Positions 28,508-36,610 of a stretch of 64,000 nucleotides of DNA are shown here, piece by piece. The translations under genes and the position numbers were made by a program. Below the pieces are notes generated by a model. That model saw only the letters and a program-made list of their open reading frames with translations. It did no database searches and was not told the DNA's origin. This DNA comes from Brevibacterium atlanticum. GTDB lineage: Bacteria > Actinomycetota > Actinomycetes > Actinomycetales > Brevibacteriaceae. The first letter of the stretch is position 1. The number at the start of each line of letters is the position of its first letter. The stretch is from assembly GCF_011617245.1 (NCBI RefSeq), contig NZ_CP050152.1, positions 868,001-932,000 on the forward strand, given 5' to 3'.

Positions 28508-29929
28508 TCAGGAGTCGAAGCCCATGCCCACAGCGTCGAGGACCCTGAGCAGCGGGCCGCGCTTGCCCTCGTTCTCATCGGCTTTGATCAGCGCCTGCGT
28601 CGTCATCTTGATGCCCAGCCACGCAGCGGGTTCGGGAGGGAACGGCAGTGGCAGCCGGCGCACCATCTCGAGCTCGGTCAGCTCCGTCGATGCGCCGGAG
28701 AGCAGATCGAGCATGACGGTTCCGGCGAAACGGGACGCCCCCACGCCGAGGCCGGTGAAGCCCGCCGCCATCGCCACCTTCTTCCCGTACGCGGTCGTGA
28801 AGAACGAGAAGAAGCGGGAGCAGGTGTCGATCGGTCCACCCCACTTGTGCGTGAACGTCAGCCCCTCGAGTTGGGGGAAGGTGGCGAAGAAGTGCTCGGC
28901 CAGGGTCTCGAAGGTCTCGGGCCTCTGGTCGTACTTCCACGAGATCTGCCGGCCGAAGTGATAGACGGCGTCCCAGCCGCCGAAGAGGATCCGGTTGTCC
29001 GCGCTCAGCCGGTAGTAGTGGAAACGGTTCGCACAGTCGCCGATGCCCTGCCGACCCTCCCACCCGATCGCAGTGAGCTGCTCATCACTCAGTGGTTCGG
29101 TCATCAGCGCATAGTCATAGACGGGAACGGTGTGGAGGCTGACGCGTTTGAGCAGGGAGGGGAAGACGTTCGTCGCCAACGCGACGCGCTCGGCCGAGAT
29201 CGTGGAGCAGGGAGTACTCGCGCAGTCGTTGATCGTCTCGGCGGTCACCTCGGTCGTCACCTGCACATGCGACTTCCGGTCGCTGACGTCGGTGACCTTC
29301 GTCCCCTCGAAGACCTCGACGCCGAGCTGGCGGACGACGCGCAGCAGCTCCCAACACAGCTTCGCCGGGTTGACCAGGGCGACCTCGCGGGAGTCCCACA
29401 GCGCGGCCTTGTACGTCGGTGACTTCACGAGCTCGGCCAGCTGCTGCTGGCCATAGAAGACGAAGCCGGCGTCCGGGTCGTGGGCCTCGCGGAGTTCGGC
29501 GACCTGGTAGTCCTCGGTGGCGACGTCGAGCTCACCCGTGCGTTCGAACTCGCAGTCCATGCCGTACCTCTCCACGGCCGCCTCGATCGCGTCGAGGTTC
29601 TCCCGCCCGAGCTGGGCGAGACGGTCGTTCTCGTCCGGAAGGTGGGTTTCACCGTTGTCATAGCCGTGGGTGAGACTGGCCGCGCAGAAGCCGCCATTGC
29701 GCCCCGAGGCGGCCCACCCGATCGAGTTCGCCTCGACGAGGACGACGTGCCGGTCGGGGTCACGTTCCTTCGCCTGCAGCGCGGTCCACAGTCCGGTGAA
29801 CCCGCCGCCGACGACGAGGAGTTCGGCCGGGATGTCCCGGCTCAGCGGCGGCAGCGGTTCGGGGCGCTCGGCGGAGTCGAGCCAGAACGGAACGGTCGAG
29901 GCGTCGGCCAGTGCGGCGTGCACGTCCAT
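28508..29929 (-). CDS. FAD-dependent amine oxidase, gamma-glutamylputrescine-oxidase-like (DAO family)
   Basis: 473 residues. The N-terminal dinucleotide-binding motif VVGGGFTGLWTA (about 39-50) and the EANSIGWAASGRNGGF segment (about 69-84) are typical of PuuB/OrdL-type DAO proteins. The C-terminal FAD segment reads AAGFTGLGVGASRFAG. It is the last gene of a minus-strand polyamine cluster, 88 bp after potC, which supports oxidation of a polyamine or a gamma-glutamylated derivative. The exact substrate is not shown by sequence. Confidence 0.8.
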   Translation of the reverse strand: MDVHAALADASTVPFWLDSAERPEPLPPLSRDIPAELLVVGGGFTGLWTALQAKERDPDRHVVLVEANSIGWAASGRNGGFCAASLTHGYDNGETHLPDENDRLAQLGRENLDAIEAAVERYGMDCEFERTGELDVATEDYQVAELREAHDPDAGFVFYGQQQLAELVKSPTYKAALWDSREVALVNPAKLCWELLRVVRQLGVEVFEGTKVTDVSDRKSHVQVTTEVTAETINDCASTPCSTISAERVALATNVFPSLLKRVSLHTVPVYDYALMTEPLSDEQLTAIGWEGRQGIGDCANRFHYYRLSADNRILFGGWDAVYHFGRQISWKYDQRPETFETLAEHFFATFPQLEGLTFTHKWGGPIDTCSRFFSFFTTAYGKKVAMAAGFTGLGVGASRFAGTVMLDLLSGASTELTELEMVRRLPLPFPPEPAAWLGIKMTTQALIKADENEGKRGPLLRVLDAVGMGFDS

Positions 29930-30017
29930 GTCACTTCACTTTCGTATGGGTGTGGACTCTGCCGGACGGCAGGCCCAGGTCGGCGCGGCCCCACCTCGGC
30001 GAGGGGATGGCAGTCCA

Positions 30018-30881
30018 TCATCCGGCCATGGTCTTGATGACCTCTGTGGCGTTGCCGCCGGCCTTGCGCAGGACGAAGCCGACGAAGCCGAGCGCGGCCA
30101 GGGTGAGGACGAACATCACCGTCGACATCGCTGCGACTTCCGGGCGCAGGGCCACGCGCACGGCGGAGAAGATGTAGACCGGCCACGGTGTGTAGCCGGG
30201 CTGCTGGACGAAGCTCGAGAGGATCGTGTTGTCGAGGCTGACGGTGAACGACATCAGCGCGCCGGCGAGGATGCCGGGAGCGGCGATCGGCAGGGTGATG
30301 TCCTTGAACCGGTTCCACGGGGTCGCACCGAGGTCGGCAGCGGCATCCTCGAGCTGGGTGTCCATCCCAGCCAGCCGCGCGCGGACGATGAACGTCACGA
30401 TCGCCATGGAGAACATCGCATGGGAGATGATCAGGCGCACCAGGCCGTTGTTGAGCGGGGTGATGCCCCAATCGACGCCGACGGTGACGAACCACGGCAG
30501 GAACGAGATGCCGTCGACGATCTCGGGAGTGACCAGCGTCAGGCCGAGGATCCCCGTCAGCCCCAGCGCCCACCAGGCTCCGCGCGGTGCCCGGGCCAGG
30601 GCGACGCCGCCGAGGATGCCGAAGATCGTGGAGACGATGGCGGTGCCCACGGCGGCCTGGAGGCTCGTGACGATCGAGGAGATGATGATGTCGTTGTTGA
30701 TTCCGCTGATGTAGGCGTGCAGCCCGAAGCCGCGGAAGTTCGCGAGCACCTTGCCGTTGTTGAACGAGTAGGCGATGATCACCGCGATCGGGACGAACAG
30801 GTAGACGAAGACGAGGATGCCCCAGACGTGCAAGGCGAAATCGGTCGGTGTGCGGCGTGCGAAGGTGTTCTTCTTCGGCAT
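30018..30881 (-). CDS. potC: Polyamine ABC transporter permease PotC-like
   Basis: 287 residues beginning MPKKNTFARRTP. The start follows the potB stop with 1 bp between; the earlier start at 30911 would overlap potB. Six predicted helices and the cytoplasmic EAA-type loop LEDAAADLGATPWNRFKDITLP (about 170-195), which contacts PotA, identify a binding-protein-dependent permease of the PotC side. It imports putrescine or spermidine with PotA, PotB and PotD. Confidence 0.9.
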   Translation of the reverse strand: MPKKNTFARRTPTDFALHVWGILVFVYLFVPIAVIIAYSFNNGKVLANFRGFGLHAYISGINNDIIISSIVTSLQAAVGTAIVSTIFGILGGVALARAPRGAWWALGLTGILGLTLVTPEIVDGISFLPWFVTVGVDWGITPLNNGLVRLIISHAMFSMAIVTFIVRARLAGMDTQLEDAAADLGATPWNRFKDITLPIAAPGILAGALMSFTVSLDNTILSSFVQQPGYTPWPVYIFSAVRVALRPEVAAMSTVMFVLTLAALGFVGFVLRKAGGNATEVIKTMAG

Positions 30882-30882
30882 C

Positions 30883-31842
30883 TCAGGCCCTCCCGTCGTG
30901 CAGCGGAACACTGTTGAGTCTGGCCGTGATCGTCTGCCCGAGCTTGAGCAGAGCGAAGCCGACCCCGACGACGACCAGGGTGGAGATGATGAGGATCATC
31001 GCCATGGCCGCACCGACCGCCCAGTTCTGAGCGGTGTTGAATTGGTTGGCGATGAGCTGACCGACCATCGATCCGCTGGCCCCGCCGAGGACGGTGGCCG
31101 TGACGTAGTCGCCGTTGAGCGGGATGAATACGAGCAGGCAGCCGGAGACGACCCCTGGCATCGCCATCGGCAGCGTCACCCGCAGGAACGTCTTCACCTT
31201 CCCGGCGCCGAGGTCGTAGCTGGCTTCGCGGAGCTTCTTGCCGGAGGCGTCGATGGCGACGAACAGCGGCAGGATCATCAGCGGCAGATAGTTGTAGACG
31301 ACGCCGATCTGCACGGCGGAGCGGGTGTAGAGGATGTCGAGGGGGCCGTCGAGCAGCCCGAGGCTCTGCATCCAATTCGAGAGGAACCCGTCGGGGGAGA
31401 GCATGATCTGCCACCCCAGGGTGCGGACGAGGAAGTTCGTCCAGAACGGGACCATCACCAGTGCCAGCGCCAGAGACCGCCGGGCCGGTGAGACCTTGAT
31501 CGCCAACCAGTAGGCGAAGGGCAGGGCGATGACCAGGCACAGGATCGTGCCGAGGATCGAGATCCGCAGGGTCGCGAAGAACGTCGACACGAAGCTTGAG
31601 CTCATCGCCTCCGGGTAGCGGCCGAGCGAGAGGTGGTCGGTGGCGATGGCGGTGAACTCGTCCGGTTTGTAGCCGAAGCTGTAGAAGATGACCAGAGCCA
31701 GCGGGATGATGAAGAAGAACACCGCATAGGCCCAGGTCGGAAACGACATCGCGGCGGCCCCGAAGAGCCTCGTGGACATGCCCCCGGGTGTGGCAGGCTT
31801 CTTCTCTGCCGACGCTGTCGAGGTCGGTGTTCGGGTGCTCAT
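30883..31842 (-). CDS. potB: Polyamine ABC transporter permease PotB-like
   Basis: 319 residues from MSTRTPTSTASAEKK at 31842. This ATG overlaps the potD stop as ATGA, and a GGAGTGGAG lies just before; the longer open frame is potD read out of frame. Six helices start at about residue 33, with the EAA loop LREASYDLGAGKVKTFLRVTLP (about 212-233). It is the partner of PotC in the inner-membrane channel. Confidence 0.9.
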   Translation of the reverse strand: MSTRTPTSTASAEKKPATPGGMSTRLFGAAAMSFPTWAYAVFFFIIPLALVIFYSFGYKPDEFTAIATDHLSLGRYPEAMSSSFVSTFFATLRISILGTILCLVIALPFAYWLAIKVSPARRSLALALVMVPFWTNFLVRTLGWQIMLSPDGFLSNWMQSLGLLDGPLDILYTRSAVQIGVVYNYLPLMILPLFVAIDASGKKLREASYDLGAGKVKTFLRVTLPMAMPGVVSGCLLVFIPLNGDYVTATVLGGASGSMVGQLIANQFNTAQNWAVGAAMAMILIISTLVVVGVGFALLKLGQTITARLNSVPLHDGRA

Positions 31843-33002
31843 GCTCCACTCCTTGCCTGCGCGTCGGTGAGGATCTTCGTGCGGATCTGGTCGGCCGGCG
31901 TCTGTTTGCTCGGTTCCAGTCGGTCGAGGACCTTCTGGGCCGGGAAGATGAGGTCCTGCTGGTCGAGGTCGGCTTTCTTCGCCTGTTCGGCCAGGCCCTT
32001 CGTCCCGATCGGGTAGCCGATGTAGTCGAGCTGCTCGACCGCGGTGTCCGGGGCGATCATGTGATTGATGAAGGCGTGGGCGGAGTCCGGGTGCGGGGCT
32101 CCGGTGGCGATCGCCCAGCAGTCCATCCACAGATTCGCCGAGGGCGTCGGGAACACGAACTTCCAGTTCTCCGGATCCTTGACCTCCGTCAGCCCCTGCC
32201 GCGCATCGCCGTTGTAGGCGTGCAGGAGGGTGAAGCTGCCTTGGATCATGCTCGTCGCGGCATTGCCGACATAGGCCTTGACGTTCGGGGCCACGTCGTC
32301 GATGAGGATGTTCCGGGCTTCGTCGAGCTCACCCTCGTCCTCGGTGTTGAGGCTGTAGCCGAGCGCTCCCAAGGCGATCGCCGAGACCTCCCACGGATCC
32401 TCGAGGAGCGCGGTCGTCCCTTTGGCTTCCTTCTGTGCGGTGTCGATGAAGTCCTGCCAGCTGGTCAGCTCGCGGTCGATCGTCTTCGTGTTGTAGACGA
32501 ACCCGGTGGTGCCCCACGCCTTGCAGATCGAGTACGTGTTGTCCGGGTCGAAGTATTGGTGCGTGAAGTTCGGATCCATGTGCTCGAAGTTCGGAATCAG
32601 GCTGAGGTCGAGCTCCTGGAGCAGATCGTGGTTGAGCATCTGCGGGATATTCGATCCTGTCGGCACGACGACGTCGTAGCCGGACGTTCCCCGTGAGGTC
32701 GAGAGCTTCGCCACGAGCTCTTCGTTCGACCCGTAGGAGTCGACCTGGACGAGCACGTCGTACTTCGACTTGAAGGCCTCGAGGAGTTCGGGATTGTCGT
32801 AGTCGCCCCACGAGTAGAGGTTGAGCTTCGACTCGAGTTCGCCGTCCGTCGGCGGGGAGGCCGCCATCTTCGTGGTCTTCCCGCACGCGCTCAGGGCACC
32901 GAGCCCGACGACACCGAACCCGGCCAGCAGCGCTCGCCGACTCAGCCTCGCCGAGGCGGCCCGTGGCGCCAGGAACGTCACATCGGGTCTCATGGGTGCC
33001 AT
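31839..33002 (-). CDS. potD: Polyamine-binding lipoprotein PotD-like
   Basis: 387 residues starting at the ATG one base after the potA stop codon. The N-terminus has a twin-arginine SRRALLAGF followed by a lipobox LSAC, so export as a Tat lipoprotein is likely. The mature part opens with LNLYSWGDYDNPELL, a strong PotD/PotF signature. It also has VVVPTGSNIPQML and late WMDCWAIATGAPHP and YIGYPIG segments. It captures polyamine outside the membrane for PotBC. Confidence 0.9.
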   Translation of the reverse strand: MAPMRPDVTFLAPRAASARLSRRALLAGFGVVGLGALSACGKTTKMAASPPTDGELESKLNLYSWGDYDNPELLEAFKSKYDVLVQVDSYGSNEELVAKLSTSRGTSGYDVVVPTGSNIPQMLNHDLLQELDLSLIPNFEHMDPNFTHQYFDPDNTYSICKAWGTTGFVYNTKTIDRELTSWQDFIDTAQKEAKGTTALLEDPWEVSAIALGALGYSLNTEDEGELDEARNILIDDVAPNVKAYVGNAATSMIQGSFTLLHAYNGDARQGLTEVKDPENWKFVFPTPSANLWMDCWAIATGAPHPDSAHAFINHMIAPDTAVEQLDYIGYPIGTKGLAEQAKKADLDQQDLIFPAQKVLDRLEPSKQTPADQIRTKILTDAQARSGA

Positions 33003-33003
33003 C

Positions 33004-34191
33004 TCAGGCACCGCCTTCGCGGGACCCGGCGTCAGCGGTCTCGGGTCCGAAGACGTCCACGGCGTCGGCATCCCAGCTCAGCTCCACCTCGGTGCCGGCG
33101 ACGATGGGCTGCGTTCCGGCGGCGGGGACGCGGGCGAGGATCTCGTCGTTGTCGCCGACGACGATCATGTACTGGATGACATCGCCGAGGAACGAGTACG
33201 ACATCACCGTGCCGCGGGCGGTGTTCGCTGCCGTCGTATCGGCGGTGGCCCTGGCCACCCGCATCCGTTCGGGACGGATGGCCGCGCGCACTCGGTCGCC
33301 GACCTCGAGCTGCCGTGGCCGACCGGCCGCGGTCGCCGGTCGGAGATCGAGACTCGGGGCCTCGAGGACGGTGTCGTTGGCGGTGCGCAGCCGCGCGGTG
33401 CCGGAGTCGGCGGAGGTCACCTCGGCGGCGATGAAGTTCTGCTTGCCGATGAAGCCGGCGACGAAGCCGTTGTGCGGATTCGCGTAGATGTCCTCGCCGC
33501 CGCCGATCTGCTGGATCACGCCGTCGTACATGACGACGATGCGGTCGCTCATCGCCAGCGCCTCATCCTGGTCGTGGGTGACGAAGACGAACGTCGTGTC
33601 GAGTTTCGAGTGCAGCCGTTTGAGTTCGAGCTGCATCTCCTCGCGCAGCTTCCGGTCGAGTGCCGACATCGGTTCGTCGAGGAGCAGGACCTGCGGCCGA
33701 TTGACCAGGGCGCGGGCCAGGGCGATCCGCTGCTGCTGACCGCCGGAGAGCTGCTCGGGTTTGCGGCCGGCGAAGTCCTCCATCTGGACGAGCGCGAGGA
33801 CCTCGCGGACGCGTTGCGCGATCTCGGGTTTGGGCACCTTCGCCTGTTTGAGGCCGTAGGCGATGTTGTCGGCGATGTTCATGTGCGGGAAGAGCAGGTA
33901 GGACTGGAACACCGTGTTGACCGGCCTGCGGTGAGGCGGGAGGGAGACGATGTCCTTGCCTGCGAGCAGGATCGCGCCGTCGGTGGGTGTCTCGAATCCG
34001 GCGATCATCCGCAGCAGGGTGGTCTTGCCGCAGCCGGAGGGGCCGAGCAGGGAGAGGAACTCGCCTCTGTGCACGGTGAGGTCGAGGCGCTCGATGGCAG
34101 TGTTGTCGCCGAAGACCTTCTTCACGCCTTGGATCTCGAGGTGGTCGAGTCCGGTGGGCGGTGTCGTCTCGGTGGTGGCGGTGGTGGTCAT
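33004..34191 (-). CDS. potA: Polyamine ABC transporter ATPase PotA-like
   Basis: 395 residues. Walker A GPSGCGKTT (about 50-58), Q-loop FQSYLLFPHM, signature LSGGQQQR, Walker B VLLLDEPMSALD and switch His VTHDQDEAL are all intact. A C-terminal TOBE domain follows (from about 290), as in PotA/MalK. Its start overlaps the stop of the upstream amidohydrolase (ATGA, 34188-34191). Confidence 0.92.
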   Translation of the reverse strand: MTTTATTETTPPTGLDHLEIQGVKKVFGDNTAIERLDLTVHRGEFLSLLGPSGCGKTTLLRMIAGFETPTDGAILLAGKDIVSLPPHRRPVNTVFQSYLLFPHMNIADNIAYGLKQAKVPKPEIAQRVREVLALVQMEDFAGRKPEQLSGGQQQRIALARALVNRPQVLLLDEPMSALDRKLREEMQLELKRLHSKLDTTFVFVTHDQDEALAMSDRIVVMYDGVIQQIGGGEDIYANPHNGFVAGFIGKQNFIAAEVTSADSGTARLRTANDTVLEAPSLDLRPATAAGRPRQLEVGDRVRAAIRPERMRVARATADTTAANTARGTVMSYSFLGDVIQYMIVVGDNDEILARVPAAGTQPIVAGTEVELSWDADAVDVFGPETADAGSREGGA

Positions 34192-35924
34192 GATGGCCTT
34201 TCGGTTGAGGCGGACGAGGCGGCGTGTGGTGGGGCCGGTGGGGACGGCGGCGACGGCGGCGACGGTGGAGACGGGGCGTCGGGTTGGGCAGCGGTCTCGA
34301 AGACGATGCGGCCGTCGACGATGGTCAGCGTGTTCGTGATCTCGGCGATCCGGCCGGGCTCGAGGGCGAAGGGATCAGCGCTGGCCAGAGCGAGATCGGC
34401 CGGAGCGCCAAGGCGGATTCCGCCGTTGACCTGTGACCGCAGAAGGTGCGCCGAGCCCGAGGTGTAGGCGCGCAGTGCGGTGGTCAGGTCGAGGGCTTCG
34501 TCCGGCAGCAGCGGTGCCGTGTCCGCAGCGGCCGGATGCGAACGGTTGACCGCGACGTGGATGGCCTCCCAAGGGTTCGCCGTCGACACCGGCCAGTCCG
34601 AGCCCATTGCCAGATGGGCGCCGGTGAGGGCGAAGGAGCCGAAGGGGTAGAGCCAGTCGGAGCGATCGGGTCCGAGAACCGGAATGTTGAGGTCGATCAT
34701 CTGCTGGTCGAAGCAGGCCCACAGCGCCTGGAGGTTCGCGGTGACCCCGAGTTCGGCGAAACGGGGAACATCAGCGGGGTCGACGACCTGGACGTGGGCG
34801 ATGTGGTGGCGACGGCCGTCATCCTGGTTCGCACCGATGGCCTCGAACGCGTCGAGCGCGGCCTTCACCGCGGCATCACCGATCGCATGGCAGTGGATGT
34901 CGAAGCCGGCGGTGGCGAGGGCGGCGAAGGAGGCTTCGAGGTGGTCGCGGGTGAAGTGGTGCGTCCCGAACCCGCCGCAGGAGCAGGTGTATTCGGCGCT
35001 CATCGCGGCCGTCTGTGACTCGACGATTCCGTCGAGCATGAACTTCACCGAGGTGGTGCGGAAGCGCCCGGACGTGCGGCGTCGGTCGCTCAGGCGTGCC
35101 ACCTCGGCGTCGATGTCCTCGACTCCGCGCGGCCACCACAGGCTGCCGACGACTTCGGAGCGCAGGTCACCGGTCTGCTCCGTGCGGACGTAGGTGTCGA
35201 AGGGGTCGCGGTGACCGCCGTAGTCGCCGACGATGGCGTCCATCCAGGCCGTGACGCCGAGGGCATTGAGATACTCCTGACCGGCGAGCAGACCGGCCCG
35301 CACTGCCTCCTCATCGGCAGGTGGGACGTGGGCGGAGACGAGGTCGATGGCCCCTTCGTGCAGGCACCCGGTCGGTGCGCCGGCTTCGTCGCGGACGATG
35401 ATGCCGTCCTCGGGGTCCGGGGTGGAGGCGTCGATTCCGCAGATCGACAGAGCAGCCGTATTCACCCAGGCGGAATGATGGTCGGCGCTGAGCAGGACGG
35501 TGGGATGACCGGGGGTGACCTCGTCGAGGATCTGTGCCGTCGGGTTGCCGCCGGGGAAGTCGGCCATCGACCACCCGCCGCCGGTGATCCAGGTGTCGGG
35601 CGAATCGGCTGCGGCGGGCGTGGAGTCAGCGGTGTCGGCAGCGAAGCGGCGGATCATGTCCAGGGCATCGGCGAGTCCGTCGGCGCCGCTGATGTCGCAG
35701 GCCAAGGACTCCTGACCGCCGAAGGTCGTGTGCACGTGGGCGTCGACGAATCCGGGGGTGAGCAGGCGGCCGGTGGCGGTGATGGTGCGGTCGGCGGGAG
35801 ACGCTGCGGGACCGGTGCCGATTTCGGTGATGAGGCCCTGACGAATGCTCACACGATTCTCGGGCCGAATCGCGTGCCCGTCGAAGATAGTGACATCGAG
35901 GATGTCGAGGTCCACTGGGTCCAC
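34188..35924 (-). CDS. YtcJ-like amidohydrolase (Amidohydro_3)
   Basis: 578 residues from the GTG at 35924, which has GGGAGG six bases upstream; a TTG at 35954 is the alternative. Metal-ligand motifs are DAHVH (about 62-66), HCHAIGD, HIAHVQ and GSDWPVS, in the order expected for the Amidohydro_3/YtcJ group. The last 40 residues form a PSPPSPP-type Pro/Ser repeat followed by a Ser/Ala/Thr tail, which is atypical. First gene of the operon with potADBC, so an N-acylated or cyclic amine substrate is possible but unproven. Confidence 0.8.
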   Translation of the reverse strand: MDPVDLDILDVTIFDGHAIRPENRVSIRQGLITEIGTGPAASPADRTITATGRLLTPGFVDAHVHTTFGGQESLACDISGADGLADALDMIRRFAADTADSTPAAADSPDTWITGGGWSMADFPGGNPTAQILDEVTPGHPTVLLSADHHSAWVNTAALSICGIDASTPDPEDGIIVRDEAGAPTGCLHEGAIDLVSAHVPPADEEAVRAGLLAGQEYLNALGVTAWMDAIVGDYGGHRDPFDTYVRTEQTGDLRSEVVGSLWWPRGVEDIDAEVARLSDRRRTSGRFRTTSVKFMLDGIVESQTAAMSAEYTCSCGGFGTHHFTRDHLEASFAALATAGFDIHCHAIGDAAVKAALDAFEAIGANQDDGRRHHIAHVQVVDPADVPRFAELGVTANLQALWACFDQQMIDLNIPVLGPDRSDWLYPFGSFALTGAHLAMGSDWPVSTANPWEAIHVAVNRSHPAAADTAPLLPDEALDLTTALRAYTSGSAHLLRSQVNGGIRLGAPADLALASADPFALEPGRIAEITNTLTIVDGRIVFETAAQPDAPSPPSPPSPPSPPAPPHAASSASTERPS

Positions 35925-35954
35925 TGCTGCCTCCCGACTGCATAGTCGTGACAA

Positions 35955-36278
35955 GGGGCGGATGCACGGCGTCCGGCCTTGCAGGATGTCATTGTCGGCT
36001 CGGAGAGTCGGGACCGCAAGATCCTGTCCTCAGCCGTTGCCGGTTCGTGTCGCTGCGAGTGACCAGGACCAGAATGTGTCCCGCGTCACAGGTCTACCAC
36101 CTTAACGGAAGTCGCGGCGGTATTCCACCGAATTCGTCGCCGTAGTTCGCCGTGAATGGCGAAAAGTGCAATGCTGATTGCTGACAACGCTGGATCGGTG
36201 TCTCATACTGCGATATTCGCAGGCGAGGATTCTCGGGCACGGGTGCAGGCACGTGGTGCGGGAGGTGCGTGACTGGGA
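35955..36278. other. Upstream region of the amidohydrolase-pot operon
   Basis: No gene seen on either strand. On the minus strand a TTAAGGT-like -10 (around 36103) and AT-richer sequence near 36150-36220 make this the likely promoter region of the operon that starts at 35924. I find no riboswitch I can name. Confidence 0.35.
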
Positions 36279-36470
36279 GTGTGGCACGGGATGCCCGCGG
36301 CACGGAAGGGGCCCCGCGGGAGGGGCCCGCGGGGAGGGGCGTAGGCCGAGGGATTGTTTGGTCGTTCCACTGCGTTTCTGAAGTCGGAATCGCGGTGGAT
36401 CGACCGATAATCGCGCCTCGACCAGTCACTGACGTGTTGCGTGCGGGTGCTGTGCTGTCCCGTGCCACAC
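36279..36470 (+). repeat. 13-bp inverted repeat enclosing 166 nt of GC-rich, structured sequence
   Basis: GTGTGGCACGGGA (36279-36291) and TCCCGTGCCACAC (36458-36470) are perfect reverse complements. Between them are repeated GGGGCCC/GCGGG blocks (36308-36340) able to form several hairpins. The right arm ends exactly at a GAGGAGG ribosome-binding site. This could be a structured leader RNA; no known class is recognised. Confidence 0.4.
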
Positions 36471-36482
36471 GAGGAGGCAGCT

Positions 36483-36557
36483 ATGGAGAACTCCGACAGC
36501 AAAGCGGCCCACTCTACGTTGGGCAGCCCCAGTTCGGAACTGGGCGGTTCAACGTAA
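36483..36557 (+). CDS. Putative 24-residue leader peptide with strong ribosome-binding site
   Basis: GAGGAGG at 36471-36477, a 5-nt spacer and ATG give the peptide MENSDSKAAHSTLGSPSSELGGST, whose stop lies inside a hairpin (36515-36556). No larger gene follows on this strand. It may be a regulatory uORF, a small protein, or the preserved 5' end of a deleted gene. The strong SD and start are directly visible; translation is unproven. Confidence 0.3.
   Translation: MENSDSKAAHSTLGSPSSELGGST
36515..36556. terminator. Two-tier hairpin downstream of purDC
   Basis: TACGTTG/CAACGTA (36515-36521 with 36550-36556) encloses a second stem CCCAGTT/AACTGGG (36528-36534 with 36538-36544). It lies about 55 bp beyond the purDC stop on the minus strand and could end that transcript. 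On the plus strand it overlaps the end of the mini-ORF. Confidence 0.45.
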
Positions 36558-36610
36558 AGCGGGCCGGTACGTCGGTGGGCGTCGCAGGGAGTCGTTGCCG
36601 GGAGGGCGGC

